NCBI RefSeq assembly: GCF_018223745.1
Contig: NZ_CP073653.1
Location: 1,851,001-1,915,000 of the forward strand
Reading direction: 5' to 3'
Length of the DNA stretch: 64,000 bases
Source: Clostridium beijerinckii
GTDB taxonomy: Bacteria > Bacillota > Clostridia > Clostridiales > Clostridiaceae
This document shows positions 9,055-18,418 of this stretch, one piece after another. The stretch's first letter is position 1; every line of letters starts with the position of its first letter. The translations under genes were made by a program, and so were the position numbers. Below the pieces are notes generated by a model, which was not told where the DNA came from, made no database searches, and saw only the letters and a list, made by a program, of their open reading frames with translations.

Positions 9055-9819
9055 ATGAAAGAAAGAATAGCAAAGTATTTTGCAGATGATGATAGAAATG
9101 ATGCATTGAATTTATATGAGAAATATTTACTAGCTAGAGATAAAAACATAACTGTATTTGGAAAAAGTTTTTATACACCAAATATATGGATGTGGTTTGA
9201 GAAAAACCTCTCTAGCAATGATTTAAAAATTGAAAGTAATGGACTTTTAGATGATTCTGAAAGAAGAATGGTTTCTTTTAATAACATATATAAAAGTCCA
9301 TTTCCTATGAAATTGATTAAAATTGAAAGTACCTCGAAATTTTCTAATCTTACTCATAGAGATTTTTTGGGCGGAATTCTATCTCTAGGAATAGAAAGAA
9401 ATAAGATAGGTGATTTATTAGTAGATAATAATACATGTTATGTGCCAGTTCACGAAGAAGTAGAAGATTTCATTATATATAATTTAAACAGAATTTCTAA
9501 GGTTATTTGTAATGTAAAAGTGGTGGATGATTTTGGATTTTTACCAAAGGTTAATTTTGAAGAAGAAGTAGTTTTAGTTTCTTCTTTGAGAATTGATGGA
9601 ATTGTCTCTAAGATTATAAATATATCTAGATCTAAAGCTCAAGCAATGATCGAGCAGGGTCGAGTGCTTATAGATTACGTTAAGATAAAAGATAAAAGTT
9701 ATGAACTAAAAGGACAAGAAAGAATTACTATAAGAGGTTTTGGAAAATTTATAGTTGGTAATTCTGTTGGAAATAGCAAAAGTGGAAGGATAAAAATTAT
9801 TATCAAAAAATATACATAA
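9055..9819 (+). CDS. ylmH: YlmH family RNA-binding protein with S4 domain
   Basis: YlmH proteins carry an N-terminal regulator-like domain and a C-terminal S4 RNA-binding domain. In Bacillus the homologue RqcP works with RqcH in rescuing stalled ribosomes, or in related rescue. The 254 residues include RDFLGGILSLGIERNKIGDL near 100 and an S4 domain from about 180, with SLRIDGIVSKIINISRSKAQ and IEQGRVLIDYVKI. The ATG is 3 nt after yggT, with only a distant AAGGA, so translation is probably coupled. rqcH is also in this window (16685-18418, minus strand), though in a separate unit. Confidence 0.9.
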   Translation: MKERIAKYFADDDRNDALNLYEKYLLARDKNITVFGKSFYTPNIWMWFEKNLSSNDLKIESNGLLDDSERRMVSFNNIYKSPFPMKLIKIESTSKFSNLTHRDFLGGILSLGIERNKIGDLLVDNNTCYVPVHEEVEDFIIYNLNRISKVICNVKVVDDFGFLPKVNFEEEVVLVSSLRIDGIVSKIINISRSKAQAMIEQGRVLIDYVKIKDKSYELKGQERITIRGFGKFIVGNSVGNSKSGRIKIIIKKYT

Positions 9820-9832
9820 TAGAGGTGAAAGT

Positions 9833-10468
9833 ATGAAGTTGACACCAATGGATATAAACAACAAGGAATTTAAAAAGGGATTAAGAGGATATAATTCTGA
9901 TGAAGTTGATGAATTTTTGGATGAAGTAGTAGATAACTATGAAGAGCTTTATAAAGAAAATGCAAATCTAAAAGAGAAGCTTGCTAATTTGAATGAAAAG
10001 GTAGAGCATTACTCTAAAATCGAAAGTACTATACAAAATACATTGATATTAGCTCAAAATGCTGCAGAGCAAGCAAAAAATTCGGCTAAAAAAGAAGCCG
10101 AATTTATGATGAAAAATGCTAACGAAACTGCTCAGAAGGTTATGGATAAGGCACATAATGATGTTATTCAAATAAATGATGAATATGAAAGAGTTAAACA
10201 AGAATTTATTAAATTTAGAGCAAAATATAGAAACTTCATGAATGCACAGTTAGAAACATTTGATGATTTAGAGAAGGATTTTATAAAAAATTATAATGTA
10301 TCTGATCCTATAGAAGATGATGAAGTAACTAATATAGAAAAAATAGTTGAAAAAGAAGTTGCAAGCACTACGAGTGGATTAAGTGAAAATATAGAGGCTG
10401 AAGAAAATGATCCTTCATTGAATGATGAATTAAATGAGATTAAAAGTTTTTTTGTTCAAGGTGAATAA
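9833..10468 (+). CDS. divIVA: Cell division initiation protein DivIVA
   Basis: Coiled-coil protein that binds curved membrane at poles and septa and positions division or sporulation factors. The N-terminal lipid-binding domain is plain: LTPMDINNKEFKKGLRGYN, then DEVDEFLDEVVDNYEELY, then a long coiled coil to about residue 145. The last 60 residues are acidic and probably disordered. The 211 residues lie within the family range. AGAGGTGAAAG precedes the ATG. Two hairpins follow the stop codon, so this is the end of the ylmE group. ileS and lspA, which follow divIVA in Bacillus, are absent. Confidence 0.94.
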   Translation: MKLTPMDINNKEFKKGLRGYNSDEVDEFLDEVVDNYEELYKENANLKEKLANLNEKVEHYSKIESTIQNTLILAQNAAEQAKNSAKKEAEFMMKNANETAQKVMDKAHNDVIQINDEYERVKQEFIKFRAKYRNFMNAQLETFDDLEKDFIKNYNVSDPIEDDEVTNIEKIVEKEVASTTSGLSENIEAEENDPSLNDELNEIKSFFVQGE

Positions 10469-10559
10469 ATTTACTATCCAACAGAAATAATGAATAAAAA
10501 TTATGCATATTTTATTTACATAACGTAATAAAATGAAGATTATGTATTTTTTGAATAAT

Positions 10560-10597
10560 AGAAAAGCTATCCTGAAGCGATTAAGGATAGCTTTTCT
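10560..10597. terminator. Bidirectional terminator hairpin after divIVA
   Basis: Perfect 14-bp stem AGAAAAGCTATCCT (10560-10573) with its complement at 10584-10597. A weaker AT-only hairpin (10509-10516 with 10527-10534) lies upstream, and a T run follows that at about 10546-10552. Both strands can use the stem, which sits between convergent divIVA and motB. Confidence 0.75.
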
Positions 10598-10655
10598 ATA
10601 TTTGCTTAATTACAGATAACCAAACTAAGACCTGAACTTATGCATATAACTCGCC

Positions 10656-10856
10656 GAAATGAGTAAAATACGTTTATTCCAGTTTCTGGGCAATTCTAAG
10701 GCTATAAAGTTGCACCCAAAGTGCTAGCCTCAAAGAACAGGCTTTTAACTAGCAGATTTGGAACAACTTATAGCCAAAGAATCACATCCATCAAAATTAC
10801 TAATGAAACATTCCATATTATGACCCTTGTGGTTACAAAAGTATTTTACTCATTTC
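10656..10856. repeat. 201-nt palindromic element, possibly a structured RNA or MITE
   Basis: The ends form a perfect 16-bp inverted repeat, GAAATGAGTAAAATAC (10656-10671) with its complement at 10841-10856. Nested inside is GGCTATAAAGTTG (10700-10712) against CAACTTATAGCC (10764-10775), with one bulge. Inside that are TGCTAG/CTAGCA (10722-10727 and 10749-10754) and the alternative AGCCT/AGGCT (10726-10730 and 10739-10743). Small hairpins such as CCAGTTTCTGG (10679-10689) and AATGAAACATT lie between. No ORF is present, and the base composition is richer in G+C than the flanks. The family is not recognised. It could be a non-coding RNA on either strand or a non-autonomous mobile element. The strand is undetermined. 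The rest of the gap up to motB holds nothing clear. Confidence 0.6.
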
Positions 10857-10912
10857 TGGTTGGAATATATTTCATAGTCTAAGTAGAGTTTGTGATTGTG
10901 TTATCTATAATA

Positions 10913-11668
10913 TTATTCCTTTGGGATTTCAGAATTATTAAATTTAGTATTTAATATTACTATATCAACTCTTCTGTTTGCAGCTCTGCCATCTTCGGTA
11001 TTGTTATCTTTAACAGGTCTATACTCTCCATAGCCTACTGAAGATAACCTCTCGGGTTTAACGTTTCCCTTTGAAATTAGAAACTCTACTACATTTGCGG
11101 CTCTTACAGCTGAAAGCTGCCAGTTAGAATGAAAATAATCATTATTAATAGCAACATTATCAGTATGTCCTTCAACATGTATATAGTTATCAATATCGTT
11201 TAAAATCTTTGAAATAGATATTAGTTTACCTTGCCAATCAGGTTTGATAGTAGATTGTCCACTATTAAAGAATACGCTATCATTGAAGCTTATTATGAGT
11301 CCTCTTTCTTGAATGGATGTAGTAACACTTCCTTTTAGCTCGGAATCATTGACAAGATCATCTACTTTCTTTTTTACATCGGATAGTTTTTCTTCTTCTG
11401 CTATAGAGTCTGAATTGTTCTGAGTATTTTGTTGATCAATTACAGTAGGAGGAGAATTTGAGCTATCAGATACTGCTATTACGTTTTCTCCATTACCACT
11501 ATTAAATCCAATTTTCAATGAATTTGCTAGAGCTTGAGATTTTTTAGTATCCACATTAGAAATAGCATACATCATTAAAAAGAAAATCATCATTAATGTT
11601 ATAAAATCAAGGTAAGATAACATCCATCTCTCAGTATCATCTTTTTCTTTTTTTGTATTCTTTTTCAT
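10913..11668 (-). CDS. motB: Flagellar motor stator protein MotB
   Basis: Stator subunit anchored to peptidoglycan that, with MotA, couples ion flow to flagellar rotation. Residues 1-12 are basic. One membrane helix at about 15-40 contains WMLSYLDFITLMMIFFL, whose Asp is the ion-carrying residue. A linker follows, then an OmpA-like peptidoglycan-binding domain from about 120 with VEGHTDNVAINN, LSAVRAANVVEFLI and GYGEYRPV. The 251 residues are normal. It starts 12 nt after motA in the same minus-strand unit. The pair lies between division genes and rluD with no other flagellar genes nearby. Confidence 0.95.
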   Translation of the reverse strand: MKKNTKKEKDDTERWMLSYLDFITLMMIFFLMMYAISNVDTKKSQALANSLKIGFNSGNGENVIAVSDSSNSPPTVIDQQNTQNNSDSIAEEEKLSDVKKKVDDLVNDSELKGSVTTSIQERGLIISFNDSVFFNSGQSTIKPDWQGKLISISKILNDIDNYIHVEGHTDNVAINNDYFHSNWQLSAVRAANVVEFLISKGNVKPERLSSVGYGEYRPVKDNNTEDGRAANRRVDIVILNTKFNNSEIPKE

Positions 11669-11680
11669 AATTATACCTCT

Positions 11681-12454
11681 TTAAATTCCTTCTAAATCTT
11701 TAGCTTCATCTTCGGTTAGATAACTAACAAGTTTACTCACTAAGGTATTTGGATTAACTCCTTCTTGAATGAGTAATACTGCTTCAATGATCATTTCTTT
11801 TTCAGCAATCTCTTCTTTATTTATTTCTCTTAATTTACTTGCTATAGGAAGCCAAAAAAGATTTGCTGTAGCAAGACCATATAGAGTAGCTACAAATGCA
11901 ACAGCAATTTTTTCACCCATTGCAGCTACATCACTTAAAGCGCTCAATATTATAACTAAACTCGTTATGGTTCCTACTATTCCCATAGTAGGAGCATAGC
12001 CACCTGCAGAGGTGAACATTTCAATACAATTTTCATGTCTTGTAGAAAGCTGTTCGAGCTTGGTATTTAAGATGCTTTTCACAGAGGATGGATCTATACC
12101 ATCCACAACCATTTGTAGCCCTTTTTTTACAAATGGATCTAAGGCATCATCTGTTAGCTCAGATTCTAAACTCAAAAGCCCATCTCTTCTTGTTTTAAGT
12201 GATACTCCTTTGAAATAGTCTATATACCCCTTAAGATCAATCTCTTTCTTTTTGAAAGCTATTGATAATACTTTCGGGAATTTCTTCAATGTTGAGGAAG
12301 GAAATGAAATTCCTACGGCACCTAGTGTTCCACCAATAACTATCATTGCAGCAGTTGGCTGCAGTAAAGCTATGGGTTTTCCCCCTTCAATAATAAAGCC
12401 TACTATAATACAAATAAATGCAAATAGTACACTTAAAATTGTCATAATATCCAT
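11681..12454 (-). CDS. motA: Flagellar motor stator protein MotA
   Basis: Stator subunit with four membrane helices. The start is taken as the ATG at 12454 (minus strand) because AAGGGGGAT precedes it and the product begins MDIMTILSVLFAFICIIVGF, matching MotA proteins. An upstream ATG at 12628 would add 58 untypical residues. The product is 257 residues. Family features are the GGTLGAVGISFP loop, the charged cytoplasmic loop (residues about 65-140), and the C-terminal helices beginning SAGGYAPTMGIVGTITSLV and ATLYGLATANLFWLP. motB follows directly. No confident sigma-28 promoter was found upstream. Confidence 0.94.
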   Translation of the reverse strand: MDIMTILSVLFAFICIIVGFIIEGGKPIALLQPTAAMIVIGGTLGAVGISFPSSTLKKFPKVLSIAFKKKEIDLKGYIDYFKGVSLKTRRDGLLSLESELTDDALDPFVKKGLQMVVDGIDPSSVKSILNTKLEQLSTRHENCIEMFTSAGGYAPTMGIVGTITSLVIILSALSDVAAMGEKIAVAFVATLYGLATANLFWLPIASKLREINKEEIAEKEMIIEAVLLIQEGVNPNTLVSKLVSYLTEDEAKDLEGI

Positions 12455-12681
12455 AAAATTATCCCCCTTGAATATATGAAATTTTAGCTCATATGTAGCA
12501 TTTTTCATACTGGTTAATATATATTTATGTAAATTTGATACAGTATATGAATTTATATACTTATATAAAAATAATAGCATATTATAAAAAATATGTAAAA
12601 TAATTATATATTTAGGGGAGAAGTTCATGTATGACCGTTAATTCATACAAATTAATCTAATAAATTTAAGGTGTTAAGTAA

Positions 12682-12710
12682 TTGTAAAGTCTAAGTTATT
12701 ATATTATAAT
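12682..12710 (+). promoter_or_regulatory. Sigma-A type promoter upstream of rluD
   Basis: TTGTAA (12682-12687), a 17-nt spacer, then a perfect TATAAT (12705-12710), 38 nt before the ATG of the pseudouridine synthase. The preceding motA promoter region reads the other way. Confidence 0.75.
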
Positions 12711-12748
12711 GTTGAAAGAATATGCTAAATAGGAAGGGATATTGATTT

Positions 12749-13666
12749 ATGGAGAAAAATGTTTTTATAGTTGATGAAAAAGATAGAGGAGAGCGAATCG
12801 ATAAGTATTTAGCTGAAATTTTTGTTGATAAATCAAGATCTTTTATCCAAGGACTTATTGAAAAGGATGGTATTAAGGTTAATAATAAAACTCCTAAGAG
12901 TAATTATAAGCTAAGAGCTCTTGATGAAATAGAAGTAACATTTAGCGAACCTGAAGTATTAAAAGTAGAGGCTGAAGAAATACCTATTAATATACTTTAT
13001 GAAGATAAAGATGTAGTTGTTGTTAATAAATCTCAGGGGATGGTTGTGCATCCTGCGCCTGGAAACTATAATGGAACGTTAGTTAATGCTCTGCTTTATC
13101 ATTGTAAAGATTTATCGAGCATAAATGGAATTATAAGACCAGGAATAGTTCACAGAATTGATAAAGATACATCCGGAGTTCTGGTTGTAGCAAAAAATGA
13201 TGAAGCTCATAATAAGCTTTCAGATCAATTAAAAGATCACTCAATGAAGAGAGAATATTATGCTTTGGTTGAAGGAAGACTAAAGAATGATAAAGGTATA
13301 ATTGATAAACCTTTGGCTAGAAATAAGAGAGATAGATTAAAGATAGGAATTGTAGAGGGAGGCAAAAGAGCTGTAACACATTATGAAGTTTTAGAAAGAT
13401 TCAATGGCTACACATTGATAAAATGTATATTAGAAACTGGAAGAACACATCAGATAAGAGTTCATATGGCATCTATCGGATTTCCGCTAGTTGGTGATCC
13501 TCTTTATGGATTTAAGAAACAAAGATTCAAATTGAAAGGTCAAGTGTTACATGCGAAGACATTAGGTTTTGTTCATCCAAGCAAAAATGAGTATATGGAA
13601 TTCACAACAGAATTGCCAGAATACTTTCAAGAAATAATAGAAAAATTAAGAAATGAAGTAAGATAA
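12749..13666 (+). CDS. rluD: RluD/RluA family ribosomal large subunit pseudouridine synthase
   Basis: Converts uridines of 23S rRNA to pseudouridine. An S4 RNA-binding domain fills about residues 12-75 (GERIDKYLAEIFVDKSRSF). The catalytic domain carries the signature HRIDKDTSGVLVVAKN near 137-152, whose Asp is the nucleophile, and further GRTHQIRVHMASIGFPLVGD. The 305 residues are the normal size. An AGGAAGGGAT site lies before the ATG. pyrR follows after 18 nt, the same pairing as ylyB-pyrR in Bacillus. Exact target uridines cannot be told from sequence. Confidence 0.93.
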   Translation: MEKNVFIVDEKDRGERIDKYLAEIFVDKSRSFIQGLIEKDGIKVNNKTPKSNYKLRALDEIEVTFSEPEVLKVEAEEIPINILYEDKDVVVVNKSQGMVVHPAPGNYNGTLVNALLYHCKDLSSINGIIRPGIVHRIDKDTSGVLVVAKNDEAHNKLSDQLKDHSMKREYYALVEGRLKNDKGIIDKPLARNKRDRLKIGIVEGGKRAVTHYEVLERFNGYTLIKCILETGRTHQIRVHMASIGFPLVGDPLYGFKKQRFKLKGQVLHAKTLGFVHPSKNEYMEFTTELPEYFQEIIEKLRNEVR

Positions 13667-14221
<555 letters not shown>

Positions 14222-14244
14222 ATAAAAAGGGAGAATGCAAAAAT

Positions 14245-15405
14245 ATGTATGAGTTAATTGCAACAAGTACTTTCGGAATAGAAAGCATAACTGCAAAAGA
14301 ATTAAGGGCACTTGGTTATGAAGATTTGAAAATTGAAAATGGAAGAGTAACTTTTGAGGGAGACGAAATGGATATAGCAATTTGCAATATTCACTTAAGA
14401 ACTGCGGATAGAGTACTTATAAAAATGGCAGAATTTGAAGCTAAATCTTTCGAAGAACTTTTTCAAGGGACCAAAAAAGTAGAATGGAGTAAGATAATTC
14501 CTGAAGATGGAGTTATGCATGTTGTTGGCAAAAGTATTAAATCAACGCTTCATAGCGTTCCTGACTGCCAATCTATAGTTAAAAAAGCTGTTGTTAAAAG
14601 TATGAGTGAAAGCTATGGAATGGAGACATTCAGCGAAAGTGGACCAGTTTATAAAATAGAAGTAGCTATCTTAAAAGATAGAGTTACGCTTACTATAGAT
14701 ACAACAGGACCAGGATTACATAAAAGGGGTTATAGAGAACTTGCTGGAGCAGCACCATTAAAAGAAACTTTAGCAGCTTCAATGCTTCTAATCTCAAGAT
14801 GGAAGGACGAGTTTGAATTAATAGATCCATTTTGTGGATCGGGGACAATCTTAATTGAAGCGGCTATGATAGCTCAAAATATTGCACCAGGAGTAAACAG
14901 AAGTTTTGTATGTGAAACATGGCCTTCAATTACTAAAGATATATTTGATTCAGTAAGAGAAGGTGCAAAGAAATCTGAAAAGAATAAGGATATAAAACTA
15001 ATAGGATACGATATAGACTATAGAGTTCTTAAAGTTGCTATGGAAAATGCAAAAAAAGCAGGAGTTGATAAATATATACAATTTCAAAAAAGAGATTTTA
15101 TGGAATTTTCAACTTCAAGAAAGTATGGATTTGTAGTTTCAAATCCACCATATGGAGAAAGAATCGGTGAGAAGGAAATATTACCTATACTATATAAACA
15201 TATGGGAAATGCAAAGAAAAAGCTGGAAGATTGGGATTTTAACATATTAACATCCTTTGAGCCATTTGAAAAAACATTTAGATTAAAATCAACAAAGAAT
15301 AGAAAATTATACAATGGAAAAATAAAATGTTATTATTATCAATACTTTGACAATAATAAAATTAAAAATGCTGGTGATATATTAATAAATGAATTAATAA
15401 AGTAA
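14245..15405 (+). CDS. RlmL/YpsC-type THUMP-domain RNA methyltransferase
   Basis: Predicted SAM-dependent N2-guanine methyltransferase for 23S rRNA, similar to the N-terminal half of RlmL and to B. subtilis YpsC. The N-terminal ferredoxin-like and THUMP domains cover about 1-155. The methyltransferase domain follows, with DPFCGSGTILIEAA at about 194-207 for SAM binding and the catalytic NPPYGERIG near 300. The 386 residues fit the single-domain Firmicute form. AAGGGAGA precedes the ATG. It is the last gene before a strong terminator, in one unit with rluD and pyrR. Confidence 0.88.
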   Translation: MYELIATSTFGIESITAKELRALGYEDLKIENGRVTFEGDEMDIAICNIHLRTADRVLIKMAEFEAKSFEELFQGTKKVEWSKIIPEDGVMHVVGKSIKSTLHSVPDCQSIVKKAVVKSMSESYGMETFSESGPVYKIEVAILKDRVTLTIDTTGPGLHKRGYRELAGAAPLKETLAASMLLISRWKDEFELIDPFCGSGTILIEAAMIAQNIAPGVNRSFVCETWPSITKDIFDSVREGAKKSEKNKDIKLIGYDIDYRVLKVAMENAKKAGVDKYIQFQKRDFMEFSTSRKYGFVVSNPPYGERIGEKEILPILYKHMGNAKKKLEDWDFNILTSFEPFEKTFRLKSTKNRKLYNGKIKCYYYQYFDNNKIKNAGDILINELIK

Positions 15406-15490
15406 AGTTTAAGGCATCAGAAAGCTTTGAAAACATATTTACAAAGTTTTCTTAAAGTGATAAAATAAATTTAAATAAAATTTGATAGCA

Positions 15491-15531
15491 AAGACGCTAA
15501 CAATCAGTTGGAATTGTTAGCGTCTTTTTTT
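15491..15531 (+). terminator. Rho-independent terminator after the RlmL-type gene
   Basis: Perfect 14-bp stem AAGACGCTAACAAT (15491-15504) with 15513-15526 and an 8-nt loop, followed by a run of T. Confidence 0.93.
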
Positions 15532-15767
15532 GTTAAAGAGTTTCTGCATATGATAATTGAAATAAAAACATATAAGATATACAGTTTCAATAACAAATTT
15601 AAATTTGAAAATTTAATAATCCAAATCTTTAGTTATAAGTAAAATGTAGGGAATCAATTGTAATATGCATATTAGAAATTAATAATTTGAGAAATGAGAT
15701 TGTAAAGAACTTGAAACTAGTAGTCAGATAGATACTCTTAAATTGCCAAAAGAAAGGAGTTTAAACT

Positions 15768-16613
15768 ATGTCAGAGGTATATCAAAAAATGGCAGAAAAA
15801 ATACCGAATATGAGCAAAGCACAAGAAAAAATAGCAAAATATATATTAGCGCACCCAAATAGTACGCCTTTTCTAACTGTTGAAAAGTTAGCTAAATTAT
15901 CAGGAGTAAGCATAGCAACTGTCACGAGGTTTGTGATTTTTTTGGGATACAAAGGTTATCCTGAATTTTTAAAACATACTCAAGAATCCATGCAACAGCA
16001 AGTATCTAAAGCCAAGCGTATAAGGATTGATTCTGATTCAAGTGATAGTGAAGAAAGAGATATTTATAACATATTTGAAGATGACGTAAATAATATTAAA
16101 CTGACAATGGAGGACTTAAATATATATGAATTAAGAAAGTCTGTTAATCTGCTATTAAATGCAAAAAGAATATATATAGTAGCAAGAAGAAGTTCTGCTG
16201 TACTCGGAATGTTTTTAAAATATTATCTTGATTTAATGTTTAACAACGTAAATTTAATTGAGCATATAGAGCAAATTCCAAAGCAGATTAGTGGAGTTAA
16301 TAATGAAGATGTAATTATAGGGATTACCTTTGAGAAATATGCAAGAAGTACAGTAGAAATTTTTACACATCTAAAAAGAAAAGGAGCTACAACAATATCA
16401 ATAACTGACAGTATGTTGTCTCCGCTTGTTCCATATTCTGATATAACTCTAACAGCTATAAGCAAGGGAACAAGGTTTATAGAATCTTTTGCTGCACCAT
16501 TGAGCCTGATTAATGCTTTGATTGCATCTATTGAAAAAGAAAAGAAAGACTTTTTTAATAGTAATGTAGAATTGCTAGAGGAAGCGTGTAGAAAGTTTGA
16601 TTTGTTTATTTAA
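15768..16613 (+). CDS. MurR/RpiR family transcriptional regulator
   Basis: Sugar-phosphate-responsive regulator. The N-terminal RpiR-type helix-turn-helix domain spans about 1-78, with VEKLAKLSGVSIATVTRF at its core. A SIS sugar isomerase-like domain covers about 125-260 and includes RIYIVARRSSAVLGMFLKYY and a TISITDSMLSPL phosphate-loop segment. The 281 residues are typical. AGAAAGGAG precedes the ATG. It stands alone, with a terminator on each side, so no target operon can be named from context. The 236-nt gap upstream is AT-rich with no clear site. Confidence 0.87.
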   Translation: MSEVYQKMAEKIPNMSKAQEKIAKYILAHPNSTPFLTVEKLAKLSGVSIATVTRFVIFLGYKGYPEFLKHTQESMQQQVSKAKRIRIDSDSSDSEERDIYNIFEDDVNNIKLTMEDLNIYELRKSVNLLLNAKRIYIVARRSSAVLGMFLKYYLDLMFNNVNLIEHIEQIPKQISGVNNEDVIIGITFEKYARSTVEIFTHLKRKGATTISITDSMLSPLVPYSDITLTAISKGTRFIESFAAPLSLINALIASIEKEKKDFFNSNVELLEEACRKFDLFI

Positions 16614-16637
16614 ATCTAAAAATATTATATGTTTACT

Positions 16638-16677
16638 AAAAAGAGATATATCCTAGGATTAAGATATATCTCTTTTT
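16638..16677. terminator. Bidirectional terminator between the RpiR regulator and rqcH
   Basis: Perfect 15-bp stem AAAAAGAGATATATC (16638-16652) with 16663-16677. Each strand ends in a T run, so it can serve both convergent genes. Confidence 0.9.
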
Positions 16678-16684
16678 CAGTAGA

Positions 16685-18418
16685 TTATGAATTAAATATG
16701 TTATTAAAGTCAGCAGGGTTTACAATTAGAGTTTTATTAGTATGGTAAATTACCATTCCAGGTTTTGCCCCATTAGGCTTTTTTAATTCTTTAACTTTTG
16801 TGTAATCAATAGGTAATTTTAATGAATTTTTTCCTTTACTATAGTAACCTGCGACTATAGCTGCTTCCTCAAGAGTTTTGTCTGGTACATCAAAAGAGCA
16901 AACTATAACATGAGATCCAGGAATATCTTTTGCATGGAGCCACAGATAGTTTTTATTTGCAAATTTTAAACTTAGATAATCATTTTGCAGATTGTTCTTA
17001 CCAACATAAATATCAATTCCATCGCTTGAAACAAAGTGATTAGGCTTAGAAGTCTTTACCTTTTTTGAATTCTTGTTGTTTTTTCTAAATCTTATATATC
17101 CAGTTTCAATAAGTTCGTTTTTTATTTCATCAATTTCATTATAGCTTTCAGCATTTAGAATATTAGTAAGTACAGAATTTAAATATTTCATTTCTTCATC
17201 ATTTTTCTTGAGTTGAACTTTAGCGTATTCCTCAGATGTCTTTAACTTATTATATTTTTTATAATAATACTGAATATTTTCAGCAGGTGTTTTGGTTTTG
17301 TTTAAAGAGATAGTAATATATTCTTCTTGATTTTCGTTATAAAAATTTAGTAGAGTACATTCGCTATCACCTTTTTTTATACTATAAATATATGAAGTTA
17401 AAAGATCACCTTTTATTCTAAATGATTCTTTTTCATCGCACTCACTAAGAGTTTCATTAAGTATTTTTAATTTCTTATTACATCTATCAATATTTGTATG
17501 AATAAGCTTTTGTAAATCAGTAGATTTATTTTGTAATCTATCTTGTTTATCTTTCTTCTCATAAAAGGCATCCATTAATACATTAGGATCATCATATGAA
17601 ATTGATAAATAATCTTCATTTAGTGAATTTAATTTTAGAGAATAAAAATCTTTTACAATTCCTAATTTATTTGTATACATATTGTAAGAGATATTTTGAT
17701 TTAAATCATAAATGAATTTATTAAAATTTTCATAAATTTCACTTATTGTAGGTGAATTATTATGATTTGTAATGTTATAATATAAATCATTAGACAATAG
17801 ATTACTTATTCCTGTGAAACAATTAAAATAAAATTTATTATCAAAAACAATAGAATTTTTGTTTGTAAAAGAGGATAGTTCTTCTAAAGTAATAGAAAAA
17901 GGATTTAACTTAGTAGAAGATGGGGGATAAATAAAATTAACACCAGGATATAATACTCTATAACTATTTATATCAGCAGTTATATGTTTTATTGATTCCA
18001 TAACTTTATTATCTCTATTTCTAACAAGTGTGATATTAGAGTGTCGTCCCATAATTTCAACTATAAGAGAATATAAACTATCAAATCCTAGTTCGTCTCT
18101 ATTTTCAATTTCTATTATTAAGATTCTATCGTTATCTTTTTGAGTAACATTTGTAATTCTACCACCTAGTATATATTTTCTAAGAACCATTAAATACATA
18201 GGAGCTTTAATAGGATTCTCTTTCGTGCTATTTGTTAAATGTATTCTGGCAAACCTAGGGGATGCTGAAATTAAAAGTTTGATATTCTGACGATCTTTTC
18301 TTAGAGTCAGAATAATTTCATCTTTTTCAGGTTGATTTATCTTATCTATTTTGGAATTTAATATTGATTTTTCTAAATTATTTACTAAACTATATAGGTA
18401 GATACCATCTAATGCCAT
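16685..18418 (-). CDS. rqcH: RqcH (NFACT family) ribosome-associated quality control protein
   Basis: Binds stalled 50S-peptidyl-tRNA complexes and adds C-terminal alanine tails; it was formerly annotated as a fibronectin-binding protein. The NFACT-N domain begins MALDGIYLYSLVNNLEKSIL and includes VEIMGRHSNITLV near 97, with the tRNA-contact Gly-Arg pair. Helix-hairpin-helix and coiled-coil segments fill about 260-440. The NFACT-R domain near 455-560 has HFVSSDGIDIYVGKNNLQND, then LWLHAKDIPGSHVIV. The 577 residues match. An AAAGGATGACAT site precedes the ATG. It is transcribed opposite to its neighbours as a single gene. Confidence 0.93.
   Translation of the reverse strand: MALDGIYLYSLVNNLEKSILNSKIDKINQPEKDEIILTLRKDRQNIKLLISASPRFARIHLTNSTKENPIKAPMYLMVLRKYILGGRITNVTQKDNDRILIIEIENRDELGFDSLYSLIVEIMGRHSNITLVRNRDNKVMESIKHITADINSYRVLYPGVNFIYPPSSTKLNPFSITLEELSSFTNKNSIVFDNKFYFNCFTGISNLLSNDLYYNITNHNNSPTISEIYENFNKFIYDLNQNISYNMYTNKLGIVKDFYSLKLNSLNEDYLSISYDDPNVLMDAFYEKKDKQDRLQNKSTDLQKLIHTNIDRCNKKLKILNETLSECDEKESFRIKGDLLTSYIYSIKKGDSECTLLNFYNENQEEYITISLNKTKTPAENIQYYYKKYNKLKTSEEYAKVQLKKNDEEMKYLNSVLTNILNAESYNEIDEIKNELIETGYIRFRKNNKNSKKVKTSKPNHFVSSDGIDIYVGKNNLQNDYLSLKFANKNYLWLHAKDIPGSHVIVCSFDVPDKTLEEAAIVAGYYSKGKNSLKLPIDYTKVKELKKPNGAKPGMVIYHTNKTLIVNPADFNNIFNS

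Noticed and set aside
10600..10912. Insertion sequence remnant with transposase between divIVA and motB
   Set aside because: No ORF or transposase fragment is present in either strand; only the palindromic structure remains.
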